Shown here piece by piece: positions 40,351 through 49,793 of a stretch of 64,000 nucleotides of DNA. Position 1 is the stretch's first letter; each line of letters opens with the position of its first letter. The notes under the pieces are model-generated. The model was not told the origin of the DNA. It ran no database searches and was given only the letters and a program-made list of their open reading frames with translations. This DNA is from Kocuria soli (GTDB lineage Bacteria > Actinomycetota > Actinomycetes > Actinomycetales > Micrococcaceae), in contig NZ_RKMF01000011.1 in the NCBI RefSeq assembly GCF_003797835.1, forward strand, positions 1 through 64,000. The letters are read 5' to 3'. A program made the position numbers and the translations under genes.

Positions 40351-43300
40351 TCAGTTCCCCGAATCGCTCGTGGCGGGTGCCGACGGCGCCGTGGAGGTGG
40401 CCACCCCGTCGGCTTCCAGCGCCCGGTTGATGGCGTCCTCCAACCGGTCCTGGGCCTCGCCGTAGGCGCCCCAGTCCCCCTCCTCCATGGCGGTGTTGGA
40501 GTCCTCCATGGCCTTGCTGGCGTCGTCGAGGGCGTCCTCGAGGGAACCGCCTCCACCCGAACCGGAGCCGGCGTCGTCGGTGCTTCCGTCCGTGGGTTGG
40601 TCGGTGGCTGCGGGATCCTGGCCTGCGGCCTCGGCCGCTTGCTCCTCGCTCACCCCGGCACCTTGCACGGTCTGGGCTCCCGAGTCCCCACCGAAGACCT
40701 GGTCCAGCGCCTCGTCCAGCGTGGGGGCGAAGCCGACTTCCTCACCGTAGGAGACCAACACGCGCCGCAGCGTGGGGTACCCGGATTCGCCCGAAGACCT
40801 CACGTACACGGGTTGGATGTAGAGGATCCCGTCGTTGACCGGCAGTGCGAGCATGTTGCCGTTGATCACCTCGGAACCACCTTGCCGCAGCAGGTTCAGC
40901 GCGGAGGAGACCTCCGTGTCCGAGTTGAAGTTGTTCTGCGCCTGCCCGGGGCCCGGAACCACGGAGCTTCGAGGCAGTTCCAGCAACGTCATCTTGCCGT
41001 AGGTGTCGGCCTTGACGCCGTCCTCGCCCGTGCCTGCGTCGCCGTTGGCAGAAAGGTACCCGTAGAGCACGTTGCGGGTGTTCTCGCCCTGGTTCTGCTG
41101 TGGAATGAAGGGCGTGGTCAGTGAGAAGCTGGCCTGGTCCTCGCCCGGCATCTGCAGGGAGAGGTAGTACGGCGGGATGGCCGTGGAATCGTCACTGGTG
41201 GGGTCGTTGGGGATCGACCACACGTCGTCGCCCGCGTAGAAACTGTTGGCCTGGGTCACGTGGTAGGTGTTCAGCAGTTCACGCTGGACCTTGAAGATGT
41301 CCTCCGGGTATCGCACGTGGTCCATGAGTTCGGCGGACATCTCCGAGTAGGGCTTGACCGTTTCCGGGAAGACCTTCTGCCAGGCCTTGAGCACCGGGTC
41401 CTGGTCGTCCCAGGCATAGAGGTCCACCGACCCGTCGTAGGCGTCCACGGTGGCCTTGACCGAGTTCCGCATGTAGTTCACGCGTTCGTTCGGCAGCTGA
41501 GCGGAGGCACCTTCCGCCGTGGTGGTGTCCGCCGTGGCGTCCTGCAGCTCCATGGGCGTGGAGTAGGGGTACGCGTCCGAGGTGGTGTACGCGTCCACGA
41601 TCCACTTGACCCGACCGTCGATGATCGCCGGGTACGGGTTGCCGTCCACCGTCAGGTACGGGGCCACCTGGGACACGCGCTCCCGCGGGTTGCGGTCGTA
41701 GAGGATCTGGGACTCGCCGCGCACGGCGTCCGAAAACAAGAGGTCGGAGGACTGGAACTTGATCGCGTAGGACAGCCGGTTCAGCGGGTTGCCCACGTTC
41801 GGCCCGCCCTCGCCGGAGAACGTGGTGTTGACGTCCTTGCCCTCGTCGTCCGTGGTGGACGGGCGGTCCAGTTCGAGGTCCTGGTCGCCTTCGGCCCCAC
41901 CGACGACGGAGTATTCCGGGGACTGCTGACCGAAGTAGATGCGAGGTTCGTAGTCCTCCGAGATGTCGCCCTGGGCCTGGATGCCGCCCTGGATGAACGA
42001 CGGCCGACCATCCGACTCCACACGGTCGCCGTAGGCCGCGATGAGCCCGTAACCGTGGGTGTAGACGACGTGCTGGTTGTACCAGGAGTCAGTGGCGTTC
42101 ACATCGAGTTCGCGGGCGGCAAGCACGGTGTCCTGGACCTCGCCGTCGACCTCGTACCGGTCCACGTTCAGCGTGGCCGGGAAGTTGTAGTACGGACGGA
42201 ACTGCTGCAGCTGTGCGAAAGCGGGCGAGACCACGTTGGGGTCCAGCAGTCGGATGTTGCTGGTGGTCTGGGCGTAGTCGGCCAGATCACCTTCCCCCGC
42301 GTCCACGGTGGCGGCGTAGGACTCGGATTCGATGTCCTCCAGCCCGAAGGCCGTCCGGGTGCCGTCGATGTTGCGCTGGATGTATTCGGACTCCACCTGC
42401 TGCTCCGTGGGGGTGACCTGGAAGCGCTGCACAAGCGATGGATAGATCCCACCGGCCACCACGGCGACCACGACGAGCATGGCCGTTCCGATCAGCGGCA
42501 ACCGCCACCGTCCGATGACCGCGGAGACGATGAACAGCACGGCCACGACGATCGCGGCGACGGCCAGGATCGCGCGCACCGGAATCACCGCGTTGATGTC
42601 CGTGTAGAGCGCACCGGTCCAGGAACCTGACGTGGACTGCAGCGTGGCGTAGCGGTCCAGCCAGAAGTTGATGCCCTGCAGGATCAGGAACAGCGCAGCG
42701 GTCACCGCCAGTTGGACGCGTGCCGCGGTGGTGAAGGTCAGGCCCTTCTCAGAGATGCGGATGCCGCCGTAGACGTAGTGCACCAGCACGGCTGCGATCG
42801 CGCACAACAACAGGATGGAGACCAGGAATCCCAACACCAGGCGCAGGAACGGGAGCGTGAACACCCAGAACGCGATGTCCATGCCGAACTGCGGGTCCTC
42901 CTGCCCGAACGGCTCCTGGTTGAAGAACAGCACGACCGTCTCCCATTGCGCGGCCATGGTTGAGGCCGTGAACAGACCGAAGAGCACGGGCACGGCGAAC
43001 ATGGCGATCTTGCGGACCGGCTCGAGTGCCTGCTGGTACCGGCGGAGGTTGTCGTCGGCCGCGGCCGCCGCGGTCAGGGGCCGGTGCCGGTGCGCGAGCC
43101 ACAGGGAGAGCCAGAGCAGGACAGCCACGAGCAGGGCTGCGACGACGAAGATCACCGCTCGCGCGACGTTCTGGGTCACGAAGACCTTGAGGTAGCCGAT
43201 CTGCCGGAACCACAGGACATCCGTGTAGATCTGGGTGAAAGCCACGAATGCCGCAATGAGCGCGGCCACGATCACGACCGTCATGAACAACGGGCTGCGC

Positions 43301-43383
43301 CCCTTACGGGGTTTCCGGCTGGATGCCCCGGCCGGGCGCGGCGATCTTGGGGTTCGGGGCGGTTCTGCCGGTCCTGATGTCAC
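40351..43383 (-). CDS. UPF0182-family membrane protein
   Basis: The 1010-residue protein has about seven membrane spans in the first 300 residues (for example FMTVVIVAALIAAFVAFTQI and LRLVLGFLVSILLLCAIAAV), then a long extracellular domain starting near GIYPSLVQRFQVTPTEQQVE. That domain shows VYTHGYGLIAAYGDRVESDG, YFGQQSPEYSVVGG and a family block PLNRLSYAIKFQSSDLLFSD. The last 100 residues are an acidic Ser/Gly/Ala-rich tail. It is the Rv3193c type; function unknown. GTG start with AGGA upstream. Gene order with the PDZ-Lon and DUF2342 genes is conserved in Actinobacteria. Confidence 0.92.
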   Translation of the reverse strand: MTSGPAEPPRTPRSPRPAGASSRKPRKGRSPLFMTVVIVAALIAAFVAFTQIYTDVLWFRQIGYLKVFVTQNVARAVIFVVAALLVAVLLWLSLWLAHRHRPLTAAAAADDNLRRYQQALEPVRKIAMFAVPVLFGLFTASTMAAQWETVVLFFNQEPFGQEDPQFGMDIAFWVFTLPFLRLVLGFLVSILLLCAIAAVLVHYVYGGIRISEKGLTFTTAARVQLAVTAALFLILQGINFWLDRYATLQSTSGSWTGALYTDINAVIPVRAILAVAAIVVAVLFIVSAVIGRWRLPLIGTAMLVVVAVVAGGIYPSLVQRFQVTPTEQQVESEYIQRNIDGTRTAFGLEDIESESYAATVDAGEGDLADYAQTTSNIRLLDPNVVSPAFAQLQQFRPYYNFPATLNVDRYEVDGEVQDTVLAARELDVNATDSWYNQHVVYTHGYGLIAAYGDRVESDGRPSFIQGGIQAQGDISEDYEPRIYFGQQSPEYSVVGGAEGDQDLELDRPSTTDDEGKDVNTTFSGEGGPNVGNPLNRLSYAIKFQSSDLLFSDAVRGESQILYDRNPRERVSQVAPYLTVDGNPYPAIIDGRVKWIVDAYTTSDAYPYSTPMELQDATADTTTAEGASAQLPNERVNYMRNSVKATVDAYDGSVDLYAWDDQDPVLKAWQKVFPETVKPYSEMSAELMDHVRYPEDIFKVQRELLNTYHVTQANSFYAGDDVWSIPNDPTSDDSTAIPPYYLSLQMPGEDQASFSLTTPFIPQQNQGENTRNVLYGYLSANGDAGTGEDGVKADTYGKMTLLELPRSSVVPGPGQAQNNFNSDTEVSSALNLLRQGGSEVINGNMLALPVNDGILYIQPVYVRSSGESGYPTLRRVLVSYGEEVGFAPTLDEALDQVFGGDSGAQTVQGAGVSEEQAAEAAGQDPAATDQPTDGSTDDAGSGSGGGGSLEDALDDASKAMEDSNTAMEEGDWGAYGEAQDRLEDAINRALEADGVATSTAPSAPATSDSGN

Positions 43384-43542
43384 GTCGGTCCTGGGCCTTC
43401 CATGGGCTCTTCAAAGGGCGCGCTGAATACGCACCCCCCATTGTGTCCGCCACAGGCGTCCGTGAGCAAAGTCTCCCCACAGTGGCGCACCAGGATTCGC
43501 CCAGAGCGTCACGCGGGGATTCACACGAAACTCGGACCGAGC

Positions 43543-43574
43543 CCGCGGTGCGGAGGGCTTGATCCGCACCGCGG
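43543..43574 (-). terminator. Hairpin after the PDZ-Lon protease gene
   Basis: Arms of 12 bases (CCGCGGTGCGGA at 43543-43554 and its complement at 43563-43574) around an 8-base loop lie just past the stop at 43589. No T-run is seen. Confidence 0.6.
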
Positions 43575-43588
43575 CCGCGGGGTAGGGG

Positions 43589-44674
43589 TCAGGAATCCGC
43601 GGAGCAGGTGCGGAGGCTGGCCGGATCGGTGCCTTCGGAGATGGCTGTGACCGCATCCACGGAGTCCTCGAGCGTGTCCACCGCGACCACGTCCATGCCG
43701 TCAGGGACGTGACCGACCACTTCCCCACAGTTCTCCACCGGTGCCAGGAAGACGTCGACCCCGGAATCCGCGGCACCCACGAGTTTCTGACGGATTCCGC
43801 CGATCGCCCCGACGTCGCCATTGACGTCGATGGAGCCCGTACCGGCGATGTGGCGGTCACCGCCCAGGGAACCGGGCGTCAGCTCGTCGATGACCCCCAG
43901 GGAGAGCATCATGCCCGCGCTGGGTCCACCGACGCCGTCGATACTGAACGTGACGTCGAACGGGAAGTCGAACTCCCGCTCCAGATAGACGCCCAGTTGC
44001 CGGTTGCCCTCGGACTCCTCGGTGCCCGCCGTGAGCTTCTTCTCCTGCCCGTCCCGGTCGACCATCAGGTCCACCCGGGCGTCCTCGTCGTCGTTCAAGG
44101 ATTCCCGCAGGCCGTCCAAGGACGTGATGGGCTCGCCGTTGACGGTACGCAACACGTCGCCGGGTTCCAGGACCCCTTCCGAGGGGGAACCGGGGGCGAC
44201 CTCATGAACGGTCAACGTGGTGGTGTAGTCCTGGCCCATGTGCTCCAGGGCCGCCGCCACGGCCAGGTCCTGGGAGGAATCCATGGCCGCGGTTCCGGAG
44301 TTGCTGATCTCCTCCTGGGTGGTCGCAGGCGGGTACATCACCTCGAGCGGCAGAACCGCCTGGGTGGGCGCGGCCCACGAATACATGGTGTCCAGGATGC
44401 GAGGGCTGGACTCCGGACCACCCACCACGTACACCGTGGTGAAGTCCAGTTGGGTCTCCGACGGGTACGTCCGGGCCCCGTCGATGCTCATCACGGTCTT
44501 GCCGTCGACCTCGCCCGTGGTGTCGAACGTGGGACCGGGTCGCTCCAGGACGAACGGGGTGGGAGCCCACACCGCCACCACGATCAGCAGGGCGGTGGCA
44601 ATCATCGATCCGGACTCCAGGCCGAGCCGGCGTCCGCGGAGGGCGCGGAGCGCGCGTGGGAGGCGGGGAGACAC
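43589..44674 (-). CDS. Secreted PDZ and Lon-like serine protease (YlbL-like)
   Basis: The 361-residue protein has a membrane span (SMIATALLIVVAVWAPTPFV), a PDZ domain (VAPGSPSEGVLEPGDVLRTV then EPITSLDGLRESLND) and a C-terminal S16/Lon-type protease domain. The catalytic Ser is in GVGGPSAGMMLSLGV and the Lys in IGGIRQKLVGAADSGVD. It corresponds to Rv3194c and to YlbL in Bacillus. The GTG at 44674 is chosen, with AAGGA about 12 bases upstream; the frame continues to 44824 without homology. It is followed by UPF0182 on the same strand. Confidence 0.9.
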   Translation of the reverse strand: MSPRLPRALRALRGRRLGLESGSMIATALLIVVAVWAPTPFVLERPGPTFDTTGEVDGKTVMSIDGARTYPSETQLDFTTVYVVGGPESSPRILDTMYSWAAPTQAVLPLEVMYPPATTQEEISNSGTAAMDSSQDLAVAAALEHMGQDYTTTLTVHEVAPGSPSEGVLEPGDVLRTVNGEPITSLDGLRESLNDDEDARVDLMVDRDGQEKKLTAGTEESEGNRQLGVYLEREFDFPFDVTFSIDGVGGPSAGMMLSLGVIDELTPGSLGGDRHIAGTGSIDVNGDVGAIGGIRQKLVGAADSGVDVFLAPVENCGEVVGHVPDGMDVVAVDTLEDSVDAVTAISEGTDPASLRTCSADS

Positions 44675-44838
44675 TGGTCGGCAGATCCTTAAACTCGCAT
44701 GCTTCAAGCGAACGACGGGCCAGGGCCTCCCACTGCACCGGGGAGAGTCGATAGCCTGGTCGCCACATACTACGCCGCGGCGACCTGACCGGACGCACGT
44801 GGCCCGAGCATCTGGACCGGCCAAAGGATCGAGGAACC

Positions 44839-46245
44839 ATGACGTCGCAGCCCCCCAACGGCGAGAACGACAACGAAGGTCAGGACCCCTTCCAGGCGAT
44901 GTTCCAGCAGTTCCTGGGCCAGTCCGGGATGTCGGAGGAAGACCTCCAGAAGATGGGGATTCCCACCGATCCGGCGGCCATGCAGGCCATGTTCGCCCAG
45001 GTCCAGTCGATGTTCTCAGCTGGCCCCGCTGACGGACCCGTCAACTGGAAGGCCGCCAAGGATCACGCCCGGCGTGTGGTTTCCGCTGCGGGAGACCCGT
45101 CGGTCACGGAGGCCGAACGCAAGGTCATCGACGAAGCGGTCCAGCTGGCGCAGCTCTGGGTGGCCGACCACACGGCTTTCGACACACCCCCCACCAACCC
45201 GACCGCCTGGTCCCGCAGCGAATGGGTCGAGGGCACCTTCGACACCTGGCAGGAGATCACGGGCCCGGTGGCGGAGTCCATGACCAAAGCCCTGACCGAC
45301 TCGATCCAGGGCCAGCTGCCCGAGGAGATGACCGGCATGCTCGGCGGTGCCTCCGGGATGTTAGCCAACGCGGGCTCCATGATGTTCGCCATGCAGCTGG
45401 GCCAGGTCCTGGGTGGTTTGGCCGCCGAGGTCGTGTCCTCGACGGACATCGGCTTCCCGCTGGCCCAGGACGGTTCCGCCATGCTCCCGCGCAACGTCAA
45501 GGACTTCGGTGAGGACCTGGGCGTTCCGGAGCAGGAGGTCGTGCTCTACCTGGCCGTGCGCGAGGTCGCCCACGCCCGCCTGTTCCACGCAGCGCCGTGG
45601 CTGCGCCAGTACGTGGTCGACCTGATCACCGCGTTCTCGCAGGAGATCCACATCGACATGGACCGCATCGAGGGGTTGGCCGCGCAGATCGACCCGTCGG
45701 ATCCCGCGGCCATGCAGGAAGCGCTCGGGTCCGGGATGTTCATGCCCGAGCAGACGCCGAAGCAGCAGGCCACGCTCAAGCAGTTGGAGACCATCCTCGC
45801 CCTGATCGAGGGGTGGGTGGACGTCGTGACCGTGCGCGCCACGACCAACCTGCCGGGAGCCGACGCACTTTCCGAGACCATGCGCCGTCGTCGGGCCTCG
45901 GGCGGTCCCGCCGAGCACGCCTTCGGGTCTTTCGTGGGCCTGGAACTGCGTCCGCGGCGGATGCGGGAAGCTGCGGAGTTCTGGCGCTTCGTGGAACAGC
46001 GGCGTGGCATGGAAGACCGCGACGGATTGTGGGAGGCCGCCGAGTTTCTGCCCACCGACGAGGATCTGGACGATCCCGCGGCCTACGAGTCGCGTCGCGG
46101 CCTGCTCACCGCTTCCGACGAGGAGTTCGACGCCGCCCTGGAACAGCTGCTGGGGTCTGACACCAAGGACGACACCAGCGACGACACCGGGGACGACACC
46201 GACGACGGCGGGGCGGGTGGCTCTTCCGGTCAGTCCACCGACTGA
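44839..46245 (+). CDS. DUF2342-family zinc-dependent protease-like protein
   Basis: The 468-residue protein belongs to the family of Rv3195. A central helical domain has the block REVAHARLFHAAPWLRQYVV, where the family shows a zincin-like helix but not a canonical HEXXH, and a downstream Glu-rich segment IEGWVDVVTVRATTNLPGAD. The N-terminus is rich in Gln/Met and the C-terminus is an acidic, Thr/Gly-rich repeat (DTKDDTSDDTGDDTDDGG). The ATG has GAGG upstream. It is divergent from the PDZ-Lon gene across 164 bases. Enzymatic activity is known only by family annotation. Confidence 0.88.
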   Translation: MTSQPPNGENDNEGQDPFQAMFQQFLGQSGMSEEDLQKMGIPTDPAAMQAMFAQVQSMFSAGPADGPVNWKAAKDHARRVVSAAGDPSVTEAERKVIDEAVQLAQLWVADHTAFDTPPTNPTAWSRSEWVEGTFDTWQEITGPVAESMTKALTDSIQGQLPEEMTGMLGGASGMLANAGSMMFAMQLGQVLGGLAAEVVSSTDIGFPLAQDGSAMLPRNVKDFGEDLGVPEQEVVLYLAVREVAHARLFHAAPWLRQYVVDLITAFSQEIHIDMDRIEGLAAQIDPSDPAAMQEALGSGMFMPEQTPKQQATLKQLETILALIEGWVDVVTVRATTNLPGADALSETMRRRRASGGPAEHAFGSFVGLELRPRRMREAAEFWRFVEQRRGMEDRDGLWEAAEFLPTDEDLDDPAAYESRRGLLTASDEEFDAALEQLLGSDTKDDTSDDTGDDTDDGGAGGSSGQSTD

Positions 46246-46835
46246 CCCGGTTCCTCCGCCGGTGACCGCAGGGCCCAGGCCGCTCCGTCCAGGAAGGCCT
46301 GGGCCTTTGCCGTGTCAGGGCTGCGGGCCTCCAGGGCGCGGAACGCGGGGCCATGGTTGGCCTCCAGCAGGTGGCACAGCTCGTGGAGGACCACGGAGTC
46401 GATAACCCATTCCGGGGCAGAACGCAGGCGGTCGCTGATGCGGATGCTCCCGGTGGCGGGGGTGGCCGATCCCCACCGAGTGTTCTGGCGGGACGACCAG
46501 GTGATGCTGGTGGGACGCGCGCGACCATCCAGGTACGTGCGGGACAGGTGCTGTGCCCGTTCGCCCAGGTACTCGTCACTCGAACGACGGCGCCCTGCCG
46601 CGGTGGCCCTGGAGCGTGAGGCCACGAGTTTGGCCACGAGCTCGGTTTCCCACCGCTTGACCTCCCGCGCGGACATCCGCGCCGGTACCTGCAGCACCAC
46701 GGAGTCCCCCGACCAGTGGGCGGACACCGTCTTGCGGCGCCGCGCCGAACGCCGAACCTCGACGGGTGGGTTCTGCGCCCACGCGGGTGCGACGGGGCTC
46801 TCGACGGGCTCTTCAGCGGGGTTGGCTCGGTCCAC
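46230..46835 (-). CDS. YgjP-like metallopeptidase (WLM/M48-type, HELCH)
   Basis: The 201-residue protein has the zinc site HELCHLLEANHGPAF, with the two His residues, the catalytic Glu and a third His, and a preceding strand WGSATPATGSIRISDRL, the standard YgjP/DUF45 layout. The C-terminus is short and basic/acidic. It starts with GTG. Its last 16 bases overlap the end of the DUF2342 gene on the other strand. Substrates for this family are not established; YgjP-type proteins are usually intracellular. Confidence 0.85.
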   Translation of the reverse strand: MDRANPAEEPVESPVAPAWAQNPPVEVRRSARRRKTVSAHWSGDSVVLQVPARMSAREVKRWETELVAKLVASRSRATAAGRRRSSDEYLGERAQHLSRTYLDGRARPTSITWSSRQNTRWGSATPATGSIRISDRLRSAPEWVIDSVVLHELCHLLEANHGPAFRALEARSPDTAKAQAFLDGAAWALRSPAEEPGQSVD

Positions 46836-46964
46836 CCCACGATGGTAGCCAGCCCCCGACCGCGCCTGTGGACAAGGTCCGGTTGGCCCGGTGTCGGGTC
46901 ACACTGATGTGCACACCGGCGATTCCTTGCCGGGACAGAGCACCGCGTATCCAGGAGGGACACC

Positions 46965-47801
46965 GTGCCCACATCTGCCGTCCCCGCCGTACCCGCAGCC
47001 CGCCATCCCCAGCTCCGCCGCACCGTGAGCACCGGTGTCCGGCTGGACGGCCGACCGCCCGTCACGGACCTGCAGCTGATGTTCCTGGGCCTGAGCCCCG
47101 TCACCGCGGCGGCCGCCGTTCTCCTGGCCGGCTGCGGGGTCCGAGGCTTCGTGATCTCGGACCCGCGACCGGTGACCTGGGACGACGCCGCCGCGGGCGC
47201 CTTTGACCTTCCCGACGTCGGCCGGTCCCGGGACCTGGGCGTTCGGCAGCGGATCCGTGCCGCCAACCCGAACGCCGTGGCCCTCTCGGATCCCGCCCGT
47301 TTCACGGCCGAGGACCGTCCGAGCAGTTTGGTCATTCGCGCGGTGGACCTGTCGGACCCGGACGGCGCGTCCCTGGATCTCCGGGCAGCTGCCGCCGAGG
47401 GTCGTGTGCGGGAGCGCCAGGAGGTGCTCGACGTCGTGGTTCCGGGTGGCCACGCTCCGGGGACCACGATGCTGTGGCCCGTTCGCCCCTGGTACGCCCG
47501 GGCCTGCACCGACTGCATGGCCAAGGCCGCAGGGACCGCGCAGCCCGAGCCCTCCCGGGGTGCGCGGTACGACGCCTGGCCGACCCACACCGCCTTGGCC
47601 GCCGCCGTGCTCGCCCAAGCGGTGATCGCCCAGGCCGGTGCCGGTGGTCCGGAGGTCGGCCACCGGGGTCACCCGAGCAACGGTCCGGTCGACGGGTCCG
47701 CCGCCGAGCACGTGACCGTTCTGCACCCGGGCGGGCCGGTGTCGACGATCGAGCGGGTGCCGAATCCGCAGGCCGCCTGCCCCTTATGCGCGGCGGGTTG
47801 A
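46965..47801 (+). CDS. ThiF/E1-like Rossmann protein with degenerate nucleotide site
   Basis: The 278-residue protein has the fold pattern of E1/MoeB/ThiF enzymes (LQLMFLGLSPVTAAAAVLLA then CGVRGFVISDPRPVTWDDA) but the usual GxGxxG is replaced by GLSPVT. It also has a four-Cys zinc site, ACTDC and ACPLC at the C-terminus. The dimer and adenylating motifs of active E1 enzymes are not recognisable. The position agrees with Rv3196. A AGGAGG lies six bases before the GTG. The last 18 bases overlap uvrD2 on the other strand. A role as a partner-binding scaffold is possible but unproven. Confidence 0.65.
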   Translation: MPTSAVPAVPAARHPQLRRTVSTGVRLDGRPPVTDLQLMFLGLSPVTAAAAVLLAGCGVRGFVISDPRPVTWDDAAAGAFDLPDVGRSRDLGVRQRIRAANPNAVALSDPARFTAEDRPSSLVIRAVDLSDPDGASLDLRAAAAEGRVRERQEVLDVVVPGGHAPGTTMLWPVRPWYARACTDCMAKAAGTAQPEPSRGARYDAWPTHTALAAAVLAQAVIAQAGAGGPEVGHRGHPSNGPVDGSAAEHVTVLHPGGPVSTIERVPNPQAACPLCAAG

Positions 47802-49790
47802 ACCGCGGCGCGCAGCACCGCGTCCCTGGCCCGCCGGGCGGGTCGAACGCCGCGAACTGCCCGGGCGTTCCGGGAGGAGATCATCGATGAACCGTGAGGC
47901 CCGCCGGTTGGGGCGCCCGCCGGGAGTCCGGGTCAGGGACCAGGAGAGCATCAGGTGTTCCCGCGCACGCGTGATTCCCACGTACAGCAGGCGACGTTCT
48001 TCGTCGATCTCGTCGGAGGTCTCGGCGAAGGTGATGGGCATGAGCCCCTCCGTGAGTCCCACCAGGAAGACCGCGTCCCATTCCAAGCCCTTGGCGGAGT
48101 GTAAGGAGGCCAGGGTGACCCCTTCAACCGCGGGGGCGTCCTGTTGGGTGGCACGGCGGGACAGTTCCTCGGCCACCTGCCGCAGGGTGAACTCCCCCGG
48201 CCCGGTCCTGCCGTGTTCCTCGGCGGTGCGTGCCGCCTCCTCGTGCGCCGCGGCCATCCGATCGGTCATGTCCACCAGCGCGGCCAGCGACTCCCAGGTC
48301 TCACGGACCGCCCCCGTGACCCGCGGTGCCTGCGGTGACCAGCCCAACGAGGAGAGCATGTCCCTCACGGTCTGCCGCACCGCAGCGGCCCCGGCGGTCC
48401 CGGTGGCTGCGGCCCCCCCGGAGTTGCCGTGCGTGTCACCGGCGGGTGTGGCCGTGGCGTCGTCGGCGGTCGCCGGAGTTTCGGCCTGGGCGCCCGAGCG
48501 GATCTGCAGCAGTGCCTGTCGGATCTCCGGACGGCGGAAGAACTGTTCGGTACCCCGGAGCCGGAATCCGATCCCGGCGTCGGCGAGCGCCGTCTCGTAG
48601 GCCTGGGCCTGGCCATTGGTGCGGAACAGAACCGCGATCTCGGAGGCGGGAACGCCGTCGTCCAGGAGGTCCTGGATCCGCACCGCCGTGCCCTGGGCCT
48701 CGAGCTGGTCGTCGTCGTATTCGTTCCACGACGGCGCGGGGCCCTCCTTGCGCTGGCCAACCAGTCGTAACGGGGTGGCCCAGGTACCCGGTGTGGAGTC
48801 CGGCCCGGGGCGGCGGGCGGCGAGCAACCGGTTGGCCGTGTTCACGATCTGCGGTGTGGACCGGTAGTCCCGGACCAGTTTGACCACGGTGGCCTCCGGA
48901 TACCGGCGCGGGAAGTCCAGGAGATGGCGGGAGGTCGCCCCCGTGAAGGAGTAGATGGTCTGGGAGGCGTCGCCGACCACGCACAGGTCGTCACGCGGGC
49001 CGAGCCACGCGTCCAGGAGCCGTTGCTGCAACGGGGAGACGTCCTGGTACTCGTCGACCACGAAGTGGCGGTACTGCGCACGCACGGTGGCCGCGATGCG
49101 TTCGTCCTCCTCAAGGATGCCGACGGTCAGGAGCAGCACGTCCTCGAAGTCGATCTGGTTGCGGTCGGTCTTGATCTCTTCGTAGGTCTGCCACAGCCGG
49201 GCGATCGTGCGGGCGTCGTGACCGCCCGGCAACGGCCGCGGAACGCCACCGGATTCGTGCGCCGCGGCGTAGGTGTCGGGTGTGAGCATGGAGACCTTGG
49301 CCTTCTCGACCTCCCCGGCCAGGTCACGGATGGTGGCGCGGTCGTTGCTCAGACGCATGGCGCCCGCGGCCTGCGCGATCAGGCGTGCCTTGTGTTCCAC
49401 CAGCTCCGGGACACTGCCCCCGATCGCCTGCGGCCAGAAGTACTGCAGCTGGCGCAGTGCCGCTGAATGGAACGTACGGGCCTGCACGCCGTCGGCGCCC
49501 AGGACCCGGAGGCGGTTGCGCATCTCGTTGGCGGCGCGGGTGGTGAACGTCAGGGCGAGCACCTTCTGCGGGGTGTAGACGCCGGTGGCGATTCCGTAGG
49601 CGATCCGGTGGGTGATCGCGCGGGTCTTGCCCGTTCCCGCTCCCGCCAGGATGCACACGGGGCCGCGAAGTGCCGTGGCGGCCTGGCGTTGTTCCGGGTC
49701 CAGCCCGTCCAGGATGCGTTCGGGGAGGGGCCGCTGATCCTCACTCTCGACCGGGAAGAGCGCTTGAGCCGCTGCGTCAGGGGCGAGCAC
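47784..49790 (-). CDS. uvrD2: ATP-dependent DNA helicase UvrD2
   Basis: The 668-residue superfamily 1A helicase has Walker A CILAGAGTGKTRAITHRIAY, the DExQ-type box FVVDEYQDVSPLQQRLLDAW, motif IV-V segments, VEGVTLASLHSAKGLEWDAV and the motif VI block LLYVGITRAREHLMLSW. It resembles mycobacterial UvrD2 in gene order, but ends shortly after FIDDLLPERPGSSRRS with a basic tail, so the HRDC domain and Cys motif of the mycobacterial protein are not evident. GTG start, three bases after the nudC stop. Its role is probably DNA repair or RNA-DNA hybrid removal. Confidence 0.9.
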   Translation of the reverse strand: MLAPDAAAQALFPVESEDQRPLPERILDGLDPEQRQAATALRGPVCILAGAGTGKTRAITHRIAYGIATGVYTPQKVLALTFTTRAANEMRNRLRVLGADGVQARTFHSAALRQLQYFWPQAIGGSVPELVEHKARLIAQAAGAMRLSNDRATIRDLAGEVEKAKVSMLTPDTYAAAHESGGVPRPLPGGHDARTIARLWQTYEEIKTDRNQIDFEDVLLLTVGILEEDERIAATVRAQYRHFVVDEYQDVSPLQQRLLDAWLGPRDDLCVVGDASQTIYSFTGATSRHLLDFPRRYPEATVVKLVRDYRSTPQIVNTANRLLAARRPGPDSTPGTWATPLRLVGQRKEGPAPSWNEYDDDQLEAQGTAVRIQDLLDDGVPASEIAVLFRTNGQAQAYETALADAGIGFRLRGTEQFFRRPEIRQALLQIRSGAQAETPATADDATATPAGDTHGNSGGAAATGTAGAAAVRQTVRDMLSSLGWSPQAPRVTGAVRETWESLAALVDMTDRMAAAHEEAARTAEEHGRTGPGEFTLRQVAEELSRRATQQDAPAVEGVTLASLHSAKGLEWDAVFLVGLTEGLMPITFAETSDEIDEERRLLYVGITRAREHLMLSWSLTRTPGGRPNRRASRFIDDLLPERPGSSRRSTRPAGQGRGAARRGSTRRA

Positions 49791-49793
49791 GGG

